Source of the DNA: Pseudomonas fontis
GTDB taxonomy: Bacteria; Pseudomonadota; Gammaproteobacteria; Pseudomonadales; Pseudomonadaceae
Direction of reading: 5' to 3'
DNA: 64,000 nucleotides
Assembly (NCBI RefSeq): GCF_028656955.1
Contig: NZ_JAMDGY010000022.1
Location: 1 to 64,000, forward strand
Within the stretch, counting starts at the first letter, position 1, and every line of letters starts with the position of its first letter. Position numbers and translations under genes: made by a program. A model generated the notes under the pieces. It ran no database searches and was not told where the DNA came from. It saw only the letters and a list, made by a program, of their open reading frames with translations. Below, piece after piece: positions 20,938-32,301 of this stretch.

Positions 20938-21765
20938 TTATGCGGGCTGTTGGGTCCGCAGTTTTTCGCTGCGCCCGCGCAGCCATTCCAGGGTCAGCAG
21001 CAAGACCACCGAGAAGGCAATCAACAAGGTCGCCGCCGCCGCAATGGTCGGGCTGAGGTTCTCGCGGATGCCGCTGAACATCTGCCGTGGCAGCGTCGCC
21101 TGCTCGGGGCCGGCCAGGAACAACGTCACCACGACTTCATCGAACGAGGTGGCAAAGGCAAACAGCGCCCCGGAAATCACCCCCGGCGCAATCAGCGGCA
21201 AGGTTACCCGGCGGAACGCCGTCAGCGGCGAGGCGCCGAGGCTGGCCGCCGCCCGTACCAGGTTGTGGTTGAAGCCCTGCAAGGTCGCCGACACGGTAAT
21301 GATGACGAACGGCACACCCAGCACCGCATGCACCAGGATCAACGAGATAAAGCTGTTACCCAGGCCCAGCGGGGCAAAGAACAGGTAGCTGGCCACCCCG
21401 ATGATCACCACCGGCACCACCATCGGCGAAATCACCAGCGCCATCACCAGCGACTTGCCGGGGAAGTCGCCACGGGTCAGGCCGATGGCGGCCAGGGTGC
21501 CGAAGATCATCGCCAGGGCAGTAGCGGCCGGGGCGACGATGATGCTGTTCTTCAGCGCCCGCATCCACTCGGCCGAGGCAAAGAAGTCGTGGTACCACTG
21601 CAGCGAGAAGCCCTGCAGCGGATAGACCAGGAAGCTGCCGCTGTTGAACGACAGCGGAATGATCACCAGTACCGGCAACACCAGGAACAACAGGATCAGC
21701 CCGCACAGGATGCGCAAGGTGTAGAACCAGACCCGCTCGACGGGCGACATGTAGGGGCTCAGCAT
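20938..21765 (-). CDS. ABC transporter permease, PotC-type
   Basis: Inner-membrane permease of a polyamine-type importer, 275 residues with six hydrophobic segments. The EAA loop that contacts the ATPase is visible as [24 protein letters not shown]. Last gene of a four-gene minus-strand operon (ATPase, binding protein, PotB-like, PotC-like). Starts 10 nt after the partner permease. Confidence 0.88.
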   Translation of the reverse strand: MLSPYMSPVERVWFYTLRILCGLILLFLVLPVLVIIPLSFNSGSFLVYPLQGFSLQWYHDFFASAEWMRALKNSIIVAPAATALAMIFGTLAAIGLTRGDFPGKSLVMALVISPMVVPVVIIGVASYLFFAPLGLGNSFISLILVHAVLGVPFVIITVSATLQGFNHNLVRAAASLGASPLTAFRRVTLPLIAPGVISGALFAFATSFDEVVVTLFLAGPEQATLPRQMFSGIRENLSPTIAAAATLLIAFSVVLLLTLEWLRGRSEKLRTQQPA

Positions 21766-21775
21766 GAATAGCTCC

Positions 21776-23023
21776 TCAGCTCAGACGCAGGCGGCTGGCG
21801 CCGACCAGCCAGCTATAGATCAGGTACAGCAACACGGTCGCAAGCAGCAGCAACCCACCCAGCGCGGTGGCCATGCCCCAGTTGATGCTGGTGTTGGTGT
21901 AGAAGGCGACGAAGTAGCTGACCATCTGATCGTTCGGGCTGCCAAGCAGCGCCGGGGTGATGTAGTAACCAATCGCCAGGATGAACACCAGCAGGCAACC
22001 GGCGCCAACACCGGCATAGGTCTGCGGGAAGTACACCCGCCAGAAGCTGGTGAACGGATGGCAGCCCAGCGAGATGGCCGCACGCATGTAGGTGGGCGAG
22101 ATGCCTTTCATCACGCTGTAGATCGGCAGGATCATGAACGGCAGCAGGATGTGCACCATGGAGATGTACACACCGGTGCGGTTGAACACCAGTTCCAGCG
22201 GCTTGTCGATGATGCCCAGCGCCATCAGGGCGCTGTTGATCAACCCGCCCGATTGCAGCAACACGATCCAGGCCGCGACCCGCACCAGGATCGAGGTCCA
22301 GAACGGCAACAACACCAGGATCATCAGCAGGTTGCTCTGCCGGGTCGGCAGGTTGGCCAGCAGGTAGGCCAATGGGTAGGCCAGTAGCAGGCAGATCACG
22401 GTGATCACCACACCCATCCACAGGGTGCGGGCAAAGATGTCCAGGTAAATGGCCTGGTCTGGCGTGGTGCGCGCCAGCTCACCGAGGTCGTCGATGCGAT
22501 GATCGACCGCCGCCAGCAGGTAGAACGGGGTGACGGTGCTGGTGTTGCGACGGATCGCCTGCCAGTAGGCCGGGTCGCCCCAGCGCTCGTCGAGTTCTTG
22601 CAGCGCTTCTTTATAAGAGGCCGGCTCGGTCTTGAATGGCAGCGCGCGGGCGGTTTTCGCCAGCAGGCTGCGGTAGCCGGCCAATTCCATGTTCAACCGC
22701 TTGGACAGGTCGCCCAGGGTCTGGTTCTTGCGTGATTCGGCGAGGTCTTCGCTGAGGGCCTTGTACACCGGTTCGCCCGGCAGGCTCTTGCCATCCCATT
22801 CGGCCACGGCGAGCACCGTGCGCGGCATGCCGTTGACGACCTCGGGGTTACCGACACTCTTGTACAACAGCGCAGCAATCGGCACGAGAAACACCAGCAG
22901 CAGAAACAGCGCCAGCGGTGCAATCAAGGCCTGCGCTTTCCAGCGGTTGACCCGCTCGGCACGCGCCAGGCGCTGCTTGAGGTTTGGACCGGCGCCTTCG
23001 TTCAGGGGCACTGCGATGGCCAT
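21776..23023 (-). CDS. ABC transporter permease, PotB-type, with extended periplasmic region
   Basis: 415 residues, about 120 longer than E. coli PotB. After the first membrane helix (ALIAPLALFLLLVFLVPIAALLY) there is a periplasmic stretch of roughly 150 residues before the five-helix permease core. The EAA motif is AAISLGCHPFTSFWRVYFPQ. The extended loop is known from related putrescine or opine-type systems and may dock the binding protein. Same operon as its neighbours. Confidence 0.87.
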   Translation of the reverse strand: MAIAVPLNEGAGPNLKQRLARAERVNRWKAQALIAPLALFLLLVFLVPIAALLYKSVGNPEVVNGMPRTVLAVAEWDGKSLPGEPVYKALSEDLAESRKNQTLGDLSKRLNMELAGYRSLLAKTARALPFKTEPASYKEALQELDERWGDPAYWQAIRRNTSTVTPFYLLAAVDHRIDDLGELARTTPDQAIYLDIFARTLWMGVVITVICLLLAYPLAYLLANLPTRQSNLLMILVLLPFWTSILVRVAAWIVLLQSGGLINSALMALGIIDKPLELVFNRTGVYISMVHILLPFMILPIYSVMKGISPTYMRAAISLGCHPFTSFWRVYFPQTYAGVGAGCLLVFILAIGYYITPALLGSPNDQMVSYFVAFYTNTSINWGMATALGGLLLLATVLLYLIYSWLVGASRLRLS

Positions 23024-23088
23024 AGCAAACTCCGAAAATCGAGGAAACAGGGAGCGTCAGCAGCACGCTGACGCTCCATCAGCACGGC

Positions 23089-24120
23089 TTACTTGGCTGC
23101 CCAGGCGTTGAAGCGTTGCTCCAACTGCTCGCTGTTGTCAGCCCAGAACGCCACGTCGATCTGCACCTGGTTGGCGATGTTTTCCGGGGTGGTCGGCATG
23201 TCCTTCTTGATCTCGTCAGACAGCAACGCAACCGCCTTGGAGTTGGCCGGGCCGTAGGCGATGTTTTCGGAGTAGATCTTCTGCTGCTCGGGCTTGACCG
23301 AATAGGCGATGAACTTCTTCGCCTCTTCAGCATTTTTCGCGCCCTTCGGGATGGCCCAGGCGTCGAAGTCGTAGATGCCGCCGTTCCACACGACCTTCAG
23401 GTTGCTCTCTTTCTGCACGGCGGCGATGCGACCGTTGTAGGCCGAGCTCATCACTACGTCGCCCGAGGCGAGGTACTGCGGCGGCTGTGCACCGGCTTCC
23501 CACCACTGGATGCTTGGCTTGAGTTCGTCGAGTTTCTTGAAGGCGCGGTCCTGGCCTTCCTTGGTGCCCAACACTTTGTAGACATCCTTCGGCGCGACAC
23601 CATCGGCCATCAGGGCGAATTCCAGGGTGTACTTGGCGCCTTTGCGCAGGCCGCGCTTGCCCGGGAACTGCTTGGTGTCCCAGAAATCAGCCCAACTGGT
23701 CGGTGCGGTCTTCAGCTTGTCGGCGTTGTAGGCCATGACCGTGGACCAGACGAAGAAGCCCACGCCGCACGGCTGGATAGCACCCGGCACGTAGTCAGCT
23801 TGATCACCGAACAGGGCCGGGTCGAGCTCCTCGAACATGCCTTCGTCACAGCCGCGCGCCAGCTCTGGCGATTCGACTTCCACCAGGTTCCAGGACACGC
23901 TCTTGGTGTCGACCATGGCTTTGACCTTGGCCATCTCGCCGTTGTACTCACCCGCAACGATCTTGCCGTTGCCCGCCTTTTCCCACGGCTCGTAGAACGC
24001 CTTGACCTGCGCCGCCTTGTTCGCGCCGCCGAAGGAAATCACGGTCAGGTCGGCTGCCATCGCCTGGGACGCCGCGAACAGGCCCAGGGTCAGGGCGGTC
24101 AACTTCAAGTGCTTGAGCAT
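23089..24120 (-). CDS. Periplasmic polyamine-type substrate-binding protein
   Basis: 343 residues with a cleavable signal peptide (MLKHLKLTALTLGLFAASQAMA). Type 2 periplasmic-binding fold of the PotD/PotF group: TVISFGGANKAAQVKAFYEPWEK at the start of the mature protein and PTSWADFWDTKQFPGKRGLR later. Start ATG 24120 is chosen over 24156 because it begins the signal peptide. The ligand is likely a polyamine or related cation, inferred from family only. Confidence 0.87.
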   Translation of the reverse strand: MLKHLKLTALTLGLFAASQAMAADLTVISFGGANKAAQVKAFYEPWEKAGNGKIVAGEYNGEMAKVKAMVDTKSVSWNLVEVESPELARGCDEGMFEELDPALFGDQADYVPGAIQPCGVGFFVWSTVMAYNADKLKTAPTSWADFWDTKQFPGKRGLRKGAKYTLEFALMADGVAPKDVYKVLGTKEGQDRAFKKLDELKPSIQWWEAGAQPPQYLASGDVVMSSAYNGRIAAVQKESNLKVVWNGGIYDFDAWAIPKGAKNAEEAKKFIAYSVKPEQQKIYSENIAYGPANSKAVALLSDEIKKDMPTTPENIANQVQIDVAFWADNSEQLEQRFNAWAAK

Positions 24121-24159
24121 TCTTATTCTCTCCACAGTGCAGGGTTGGTGAAGCAAACC

Positions 24160-25284
24160 TCAATGGGCTTCCAGGATAGGATCGAGCGCACGACCGTGCT
24201 CGACTGCCCAGCCCAGCGGTACCACATCGCCCACGGCCAGCGCCGGGTCGAGTTCGGCAATCGGCTGCTTCACGAAGAAATCGGCCTTGCCGCAAACTTC
24301 CAGGCGCACCCGCACGTGGTCGCCCAGGTAGATGAATTCGGCCACACGGCCTGAGAATCGGTTGCTGCAATGTTCGCTGTGGCCGTTCAGGCGTACGCGC
24401 TCCGGGCGAATCGACAGGGTCACCGGCTCGCCGGGCTGGCCGACGTTCACCGCCAACGCCTCGACCTTCTCGCCACGCGGCAGGGCCACCAGGCAGCGGT
24501 CGCCGTCCTGGCTGAGCAGACGGCCATTGATGCGGTTGTTCTCGCCGATGAAGTTGGCCACGAAGGTGTTCTTCGGCTCTTCATACAGGGTGCGCGGGTC
24601 AGCGATCTGCTGGATCTCGCCCTGATGGAACACCGCGACACGGTCAGACATGGTCAGTGCTTCGCTCTGGTCGTGGGTCACGTAGACCACGGTCACGCCC
24701 AGGCGCTGGTGGATATGCTTGATCTCCATCTGCATGTGTTCACGCAGTTGCTTGTCGAGCGCACCCAGCGGTTCGTCCATCAACACCAGCTGTGGCTCGA
24801 ACACCAGCGCACGGGCCAGGGCCACCCGCTGCTGCTGGCCGCCGGAAAGCTGGCCGGGGTAGCGCTGGGCGAAGCTGTCGAGCTGGACCATGTTCAGCAC
24901 GCGCTTGACCCGTTCGCTGACGTCGGTCTTGCTCAGGTTGCGCACGCTCAGCGGAAAGGCCAGGTTCTCGGCCACGGTCATGTGCGGGAACAGCGCGTAG
25001 TTCTGGAACACCATGCCGATGTCGCGCTTGTGCGGCGGCACGTTGTTGATCGAGCGACCGGCCAGCAGTATCTCGCCGGCGGTGGGGGTCTCGAACCCGG
25101 CCAGCATCATCAGGCTGGTGGTCTTGCCCGAGCCAGAGGGGCCAAGCAGGGTCAGGAATTCGCCTTTGCGAATGTCCAGGTTGAGGTCTTTGACGATCAG
25201 CGATTCGCCGTCGTAGCTCTTCTGCACACCACGGAAGCTGACCAGCACTTCGCCGGTTGCAGCGCTCGAATTCACCTCACTCAT
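24160..25284 (-). CDS. ABC transporter ATP-binding protein, PotA-type
   Basis: ATPase of the importer, 374 residues. Walker [11 protein letters not shown]-loop [13 protein letters not shown], signature [15 protein letters not shown], Walker B LVLMDEP and the H-loop [10 protein letters not shown] are intact. A C-terminal TOBE domain follows. Start ATG 25284 (MSEVNSS) has AAAGGT upstream; an ATG at 25320 would add 12 residues. First gene of the operon. Confidence 0.93.
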   Translation of the reverse strand: MSEVNSSAATGEVLVSFRGVQKSYDGESLIVKDLNLDIRKGEFLTLLGPSGSGKTTSLMMLAGFETPTAGEILLAGRSINNVPPHKRDIGMVFQNYALFPHMTVAENLAFPLSVRNLSKTDVSERVKRVLNMVQLDSFAQRYPGQLSGGQQQRVALARALVFEPQLVLMDEPLGALDKQLREHMQMEIKHIHQRLGVTVVYVTHDQSEALTMSDRVAVFHQGEIQQIADPRTLYEEPKNTFVANFIGENNRINGRLLSQDGDRCLVALPRGEKVEALAVNVGQPGEPVTLSIRPERVRLNGHSEHCSNRFSGRVAEFIYLGDHVRVRLEVCGKADFFVKQPIAELDPALAVGDVVPLGWAVEHGRALDPILEAH

Positions 25285-25454
25285 ACCCGTACCTTTTTGT
25301 TGGATGACTGCTGTGTTCAAAGCCTAGAGAAGGCCGGCAGCCAGGCAAATCGGGGGGGCTGAGAGATTGCTATCAGCAGGGTGGAAGCGTGGGGGTAGGG
25401 ATTGCCCTACAGGTATGTCGCTTTCAGGCATCCATCCTGAAATACCCCTGTTCC

Positions 25455-25546
25455 CTGTGGGAGCCGGCCTTGCCGGCGATGCGAGGCAAAGCCTTGCCAA
25501 TCGGGGCCGCCTTGCGACCCATCGCCGGCAAGGCCGGCTCCCACAG
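25455..25546. repeat. Inverted REP pair
   Basis: Two REP units in opposite orientation, 25455-25480 and 25521-25546, forming a perfect 26-bp inverted repeat with a 40-nt spacer. They occupy the 289 bp between the PotA-like gene and the response regulator; nothing else is seen in that gap. A second pair with nearly the same sequence lies at 46359-46444. Confidence 0.92.
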
Positions 25547-25573
25547 AGGAAGACGAGGTCGCAAACAGAACAC

Positions 25574-26203
25574 TTACACCAGCTTGTGTTCCATGGCGTA
25601 CTTCACCAGCTCGGCCAGCGAATTCACATTGAGCTTCTGCATCAGCCGCGCCTTGTGCGTGCTGATGGTCTTGTTGCTCAGCGCCAGCTGCTGGGCAATG
25701 TCATTGACGTTGGCACCCTGGGCCAGGCGCTCGAACACCGAGAACTCGCGCTCCGACAACAACGAATGCAAGGGCCGCGAATCCGTCAGGCCAACCTCGA
25801 AGACCATGCGGTCGGCAAGGTCCGGGTCGATGTAGCGCCCGCCTCCCGCCACCCGCCGGATCGCCGTCAGCAGCAACGCCGGGTCGCTGTCCTTGGTGGC
25901 ATACCCGGCAGCGCCGATCTTCAAGGCCCGCGCGGCCATCTGCGCCTCATCATGCATCGACAGCACCAGAATCGCCGGCGGCGCCGTCATCGCACGAATC
26001 CGCGGGATCGCCTCAAGCCCGTTCACCCCGGGCATCGAGATATCCAGCAAGACCACTTCGCACGCCTTGTGACGCAAGGCCTCCAGCAACTGCTCGCCAT
26101 TACCGGCCTCGCCCACCACTTGCATGTCCTTGGCCAGGCCAATCAACTGCTTGATGCCTTCACGGACAATGGTGTGGTCTTCGGCAACCAATACTCGAAT
26201 CAC
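25574..26203 (-). CDS. NarL/FixJ-family response regulator
   Basis: Receiver domain (residues 1-120) with the phosphoacceptor Asp at about 53 (VVLLDISMPG) and the conserved Lys in ATKDSD, followed by a LuxR-type HTH (LSEREFSVFERLAQG, IAQQLALSNKTISTHKARL). 209 residues. It starts 3 nt after the stop of the cognate kinase gene, so the pair is a transcription unit. The target genes are unknown. Confidence 0.92.
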   Translation of the reverse strand: MIRVLVAEDHTIVREGIKQLIGLAKDMQVVGEAGNGEQLLEALRHKACEVVLLDISMPGVNGLEAIPRIRAMTAPPAILVLSMHDEAQMAARALKIGAAGYATKDSDPALLLTAIRRVAGGGRYIDPDLADRMVFEVGLTDSRPLHSLLSEREFSVFERLAQGANVNDIAQQLALSNKTISTHKARLMQKLNVNSLAELVKYAMEHKLV

Positions 26204-26206
26204 GGT

Positions 26207-28609
26207 TCAGCTCCTGTCTCGGTTCAGCGGTATGCGTACGCTCAAACTGGTGCCCTCGCCCGGCTCGCTGTCCAGGCGCATGCTGCCGCCCAGCATCAAT
26301 ACCCGCTCGCGCATGCCGACCAGGCCAAACGAGGTCGGCCGGCTGTCGCCAGGGCTGAAGCCGACACCATCGTCGCTGATCGTCAGGCACAGCTGGTTGT
26401 CTTCCAGGCTCAGGCTGATTTGCACAGTATGCGCCTGGGCGTGGCGCATGACGTTGGTCAGCGCCTCCTGAAGAATGCGGAACAGGCTGGTGGCCTTGGC
26501 GTCGCTCAAGGGCGGGAGGTTCTCCGGCACCTCGACCAGGCACGGGATCTGTGTGCGCGCCTCGAAACGCCGGGCCTGCCACTCAATGGCCGAGGCTATC
26601 CCGGCATCGAGAATCGGCGGGCGCAACGCCGTCGCCACGTCGCGCACCAGCTGGAACAGCTGGGCGATCAGGCGCTTCATGCTGCCCAGGCGCTCGTTGA
26701 GCCCGGGATCGAGCTCGGCATAGGCCAGCTCGCACATGGAGGTTTCCAGCTTGAGCACGGTGAGCATTTGCCCCAGCTCGTCATGTACCTCGCGGGCGAT
26801 CCGGGCCTTTTCTTCTTCCCGCACGCTTTCCAGGTGCGCCGACAGCTCGCGCAGCTGTTCCTGCGAGCGCGCCAGTGCCTGCTCTGCCTGCTTGCTCTGG
26901 CTGATGTCCCAGACAATGCCGTCCCACACCACCCGGCCATCGCCCAGCACCCGGGTACTGGCCTTGATGTCCGCCCAGCGCTGCTCGCCCTGGCGCGTGA
27001 ATATCCGCCCCTGCCAGGACCAGTCACTGTCGGATTCCAGTGCACGGTCCTGGACCTGGTGGTAGTCAGCGCGGTCCTCGGGGTGCACCAGGCTGCGCAA
27101 GCCGACATCCGGATGCTGCAGTTCGGCAGGCGTGTAGCCGACCAGCGCCGCGCTGCCTTCACTGATATAGGGGAACTCCAGCTCACCGGCCGCCGGGTTG
27201 CGCTCCAGGCGGAACACCAACCCCGGCACGTTGCCGGCAATCCCTTTCAGCCGCGCCTCGCTTTCACGCAGCGCAGCCAGGGCACGCCGCCGCTCGGTGA
27301 TGTCGGCGAGAAACACCACCAGGTATTCGGCATCGCGAAAACGCAGAAAGCTCAGCGACACATCCACCGGCAGCAGGCGCCCATCGGCGCGCAGGCACTG
27401 GGTCTCGAAATGCTGCGCCGCCTCATCGTTGGCCCGGGCGCGCTTCCACAGGTCAAGCCAGCGGTCCATGTGCAGGTTGGGTTCGAAGTCGATCAACGGC
27501 CGGTCGATCAGCGCCCCGGACGGGTAGCCGAGCATCGCTTCGGCCGCGCGGTTGGCGTAGCGCACATGGCTGTCCCAATGCACCCAGAGAATTCCCACGG
27601 TGCTCTGGTCGATGGAAAACTGGCTCAGGCGCAACGCTTCCTCACGCGCCTGGCGCTGGGCCAGCGACTCGCGCGCGGCCAACAGGCTCTGCTCCAGCTG
27701 ATGCTGCTGGCGGCGCTGCCAGATCACGATCGCCATGCTGCTGAACAGCAACGCGGCCAGCAGCAGGGCCAGGTTCTGCCAAAAGCCGGGGGACTCACTC
27801 AAACGCGGGTACTTGGGCTGCAGCCAGCGGTTGTGCAGTTGTTCCAGGTCCTTGGCCGGGATGGCTTGCAGGCCGCGCTCGAGGATATCGGCCAGTTGCG
27901 GCCAGTCACGGCGCGAGGCAACCCGCAGCAACTGCGGCAGGCCGATATCGCCCACCACGACCAGATCACTGAATTCGTTTTCCCGCGACAGCCGGCTCAA
28001 CTGCGCCTCATCCACCACGGCATAGCGGGCCTGGTCACTGAGCAGCAATTGCAGGGCCTGGCGCTCGGCCGGCACGCCTTGCAGGTTGAGGTTCGAATAG
28101 GTCGCGCGCAGATAGTCGGCCACCGCGCTGGGCATGCGCACGGCGACCCGGTCGGTGCTGCCGAGCTTTTCCAGGTCGACCGCCACCGCCCCGGTGCGCG
28201 GCCCGACGATCAATTGCGGCACACGCATGTAGGGGTCGCTGAACAGCCACAGGCGCAAGCCGGCCGGTGTTTGCGTCAACCCCGGTGCCAGGTCGATTTC
28301 ACCGCGTACCAGCGCGACTTCCAGTGCAGCCTGGTCGTTGAAGTTGCGCCAGGTCAGGTCCAGCCCGAGTTGGCGGGCCAGCCAGTTCATCAGCTCGACG
28401 TTGACCCCGGACAGCTGTTGCAGGCGCCGGTCGAACTGGGCGAAGGGCGCCTGCAACACCAGGCCGACCCGCAGGCTGCGATGCTGATCCAGCCACTGTT
28501 GCTGCGCCGGCTCCAGTTGCACACCGGGCGTAGAAGCCACGGGCGCCGCTCCCGCCATCAAGGGCAGCCACAAACAGCCGATAACCAACAGGCAGCGCAA
28601 ACGCTTCAT
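26207..28609 (-). CDS. Sensor histidine kinase with periplasmic solute-binding and PAS domains
   Basis: Signal peptide, a periplasmic type 3 solute-binding domain (about residues 30-260), one membrane helix (near 285-302), two PAS/PAC domains and a NarL-type kinase core. The HisKA_3 box reads AREVHDELGQ (His about 605), the N box QEALTNVMRHAQ, then DDGVGF and GLVGMRERV. About 800 residues. ATG 28609 (MKRLRC) is preferred over TTG 28624. The binding domain suggests sensing of a small polar metabolite, possibly an amino acid or amine, given the neighbouring importer. Confidence 0.9.
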   Translation of the reverse strand: MKRLRCLLVIGCLWLPLMAGAAPVASTPGVQLEPAQQQWLDQHRSLRVGLVLQAPFAQFDRRLQQLSGVNVELMNWLARQLGLDLTWRNFNDQAALEVALVRGEIDLAPGLTQTPAGLRLWLFSDPYMRVPQLIVGPRTGAVAVDLEKLGSTDRVAVRMPSAVADYLRATYSNLNLQGVPAERQALQLLLSDQARYAVVDEAQLSRLSRENEFSDLVVVGDIGLPQLLRVASRRDWPQLADILERGLQAIPAKDLEQLHNRWLQPKYPRLSESPGFWQNLALLLAALLFSSMAIVIWQRRQQHQLEQSLLAARESLAQRQAREEALRLSQFSIDQSTVGILWVHWDSHVRYANRAAEAMLGYPSGALIDRPLIDFEPNLHMDRWLDLWKRARANDEAAQHFETQCLRADGRLLPVDVSLSFLRFRDAEYLVVFLADITERRRALAALRESEARLKGIAGNVPGLVFRLERNPAAGELEFPYISEGSAALVGYTPAELQHPDVGLRSLVHPEDRADYHQVQDRALESDSDWSWQGRIFTRQGEQRWADIKASTRVLGDGRVVWDGIVWDISQSKQAEQALARSQEQLRELSAHLESVREEEKARIAREVHDELGQMLTVLKLETSMCELAYAELDPGLNERLGSMKRLIAQLFQLVRDVATALRPPILDAGIASAIEWQARRFEARTQIPCLVEVPENLPPLSDAKATSLFRILQEALTNVMRHAQAHTVQISLSLEDNQLCLTISDDGVGFSPGDSRPTSFGLVGMRERVLMLGGSMRLDSEPGEGTSLSVRIPLNRDRS

Positions 28610-28703
28610 CTGGAATCTCGTCAATGAACGGACGGTCGCCGAACTTGGCCGTCCCGGACAAATACCTTTAGGCTGCCGGTATCTCTCTGGCCTGGATCGA
28701 TCA

Positions 28704-29711
28704 ATGTTCTTACTTTATCGCACGACGCTTCCTGCGTTATGCCTGTCCTTGATACTACCTTGTACCGCACAAGCACTGGCCGGCGAAACGCCAGAAGCGC
28801 CGGAGCAGGCACCCGCCAAGCAGGTGCAGCGCCAGGCCTTGGCCGAGCGCAGCCTGGAAGATGCCCAGGCCCTGGAGCGCCAGGTGCCCAAGGACGAGCA
28901 ACAAACCCTGCAAGCCGGCAGCGAGGCGTTCCTGGCCTTGTGGAAACCGGCCAACACGCCAAACCCGGAAGGTGCGCTGATCATCGTGCCCGGTGCCGGC
29001 GAAACGGCTGACTGGCCCAAGGGCGTGGGCCCGCTGCGGCGCAAGTTCCCGGATGTGCAATGGTCGACGCTGAGCCTGAGCCTGCCAGACCTGCAAGCCG
29101 ACGCGCCGATCGCCCGCACGCCAGCACCCGCGCCGGCTCCTGCCAAGGCGCCCGCTGACGACTCCAAGGCCGCGCCCGCCAAGGACACCCCGGCCGACGC
29201 CAACGCCAATATCGCCCAGGCCACTGCCGCAGAAACCGAGAACACCGACAGCAACGAGCCAACCCCTGAGCCGGGCGCCGACGACAAGGCCGACGCCGAG
29301 CGGATCTTCGCCCGTATCGAGGCCGGCATTGCCTACGCCCAGCAGCAGAATGCACGCAGCATCGTGCTGCTCGGGCACGGTAGCGGCGCCTACTGGGCCG
29401 CGCGCTTCCTCAGTGAACGCCAGCCGGCGCAGGTACAGAAGCTGGTGATGGTCTCGGGGCAAACCCCGGCACGGGTGGACAGCACCCTGGAAAGCCTGAC
29501 GCCGACGCTGAAGCTGCCCACTGCCGACTTCTATTACGCGACCTTGCCGCAGGTGCGGCGTGCCGCCGAGCAACGCCTGCAAGCGAGCAAGCGCCTCAAG
29601 GACAGCAGCTACCGTCAGGTCGCCCTGAATGCCCTGCCCAACCAGGCCGCAGAACAGGAGCAACTGTTCCGGCGCATTCGCGGCTGGTTGAGCCCGACAC
29701 CGAGCAACTGA
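28704..29711 (+). CDS. DUF3530 family protein, alpha/beta-hydrolase-like
   Basis: 335 residues with a signal peptide (LPALCLSLILPCTAQALA). The fold is suggested by ALIIVPGAGETADWP and the nucleophile-elbow-like LLGHGSGAYWAARFL. Between them lies a low-complexity Ala/Pro/Asp stretch of about 65 residues (from about 130 to 195). Exported, function unknown. Divergent from the sensor kinase and convergent with djlA, with no gap at its 3' end. Confidence 0.75.
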   Translation: MFLLYRTTLPALCLSLILPCTAQALAGETPEAPEQAPAKQVQRQALAERSLEDAQALERQVPKDEQQTLQAGSEAFLALWKPANTPNPEGALIIVPGAGETADWPKGVGPLRRKFPDVQWSTLSLSLPDLQADAPIARTPAPAPAPAKAPADDSKAAPAKDTPADANANIAQATAAETENTDSNEPTPEPGADDKADAERIFARIEAGIAYAQQQNARSIVLLGHGSGAYWAARFLSERQPAQVQKLVMVSGQTPARVDSTLESLTPTLKLPTADFYYATLPQVRRAAEQRLQASKRLKDSSYRQVALNALPNQAAEQEQLFRRIRGWLSPTPSN

Positions 29712-30476
29712 CTAGAAGCCGTGGCGCTTGCGCACGATCGAATAGGCCTGGTGCAGCTCGCGGGTCCGTTCGGTCGCCTCGCGCACCTGGGCCGGGCTTG
29801 CACCGTTGCCCACCAGCTTGTCCGGGTGGTGGCGGCTGAGCAGCCGCCGATAGGCCTGCTTGATCTGCTTGGAATCGGTGTCGACGGTAATCCCCAGCAG
29901 GCGTAACGCATCCGGGTAGCTCGACGCGCCGTTGCCCAGCGCCGGTTGGTAGGGTTCGTACTCACCCGCCAGGGCTTGCACCTTGGCCTGGCTCCAGCCC
30001 AGTTGCCTGCCCCACAGCATGAGCAACTCGCGCTCCTGCCGGCCCGCCCGCCCATCGGCCCAGACCATGCGCCAACAAGCCCGCAACATGCCTTCAGCGG
30101 CATGCGGCTGTTGCTTGAGACGTCGTAGATGGCCGTCCAACCGCTCACGCCCGCCCTTGCCACGGTTGAACGCACTGATCGCCCGACGCCTGGCCGGGTC
30201 GCCCATTTCCAGGCGCATCATTTCCAGGCGTGCTTGCTGTATATGCCCCTCGCCCACCCGGCCATCACTCTTGGCCAGGCGCCCCAGCAGCACGAACAGT
30301 ACTTCGTCATCGCGCAGCACAGGTCGGCCACCCAGGCGCTCACGCAGGTGTGCCCAGCTGTGCAATTGCAAACGGCGATCCATCGCCTGACCAAGCAAAG
30401 CCCCCAGCAATGCACCCGGAATACTGGCGATTGCGAAGCCCGCTCCCGCACCAATCACTGTGCTAGGCCAGAGCAT
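29712..30476 (-). CDS. djlA: DnaJ-like co-chaperone DjlA (TerB + J domain)
   Basis: 254 residues. A glycine/alanine-rich N-terminal membrane segment (IGAGAGFAIASIPGALLGALLGQ), a TerB-like helical domain in the middle, and a C-terminal J domain with RRLLSRHHPDKLV (the HPD motif contacting DnaK). Start ATG 30476 follows the murU stop by 1 nt, so amgK-murU-djlA looks like one operon. Stress-related membrane co-chaperone by family. Confidence 0.88.
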   Translation of the reverse strand: MLWPSTVIGAGAGFAIASIPGALLGALLGQAMDRRLQLHSWAHLRERLGGRPVLRDDEVLFVLLGRLAKSDGRVGEGHIQQARLEMMRLEMGDPARRRAISAFNRGKGGRERLDGHLRRLKQQPHAAEGMLRACWRMVWADGRAGRQERELLMLWGRQLGWSQAKVQALAGEYEPYQPALGNGASSYPDALRLLGITVDTDSKQIKQAYRRLLSRHHPDKLVGNGASPAQVREATERTRELHQAYSIVRKRHGF

Positions 30477-30477
30477 G

Positions 30478-32171
<1,694 letters not shown>

Positions 32172-32301
32172 TACATGGGTCTCCGACGGCCCTAGCCGTC
32201 AAGCGGGTCATGCTTTATTATCCAGCATCTTTTTCAGACCATCGAGAGGCGTGCGGCCCCACACGCGGGCAGATGGCACGCAGGAAGCCCGGACTAATAA
32301 G

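Noticed and set aside
20783..20986. N-terminal extension of rpe
   Set aside because: The open frame crosses the REP element and lacks conservation; MQPYAIAPS at 20782 is the family start.
25367..28627. 1086-codon open frame on the plus strand opposite the sensor kinase
   Set aside because: It is the antisense shadow of a GC-rich gene: rich in Arg, His, Gln and Leu, with no recognisable domain, and the minus strand encodes complete kinase motifs.
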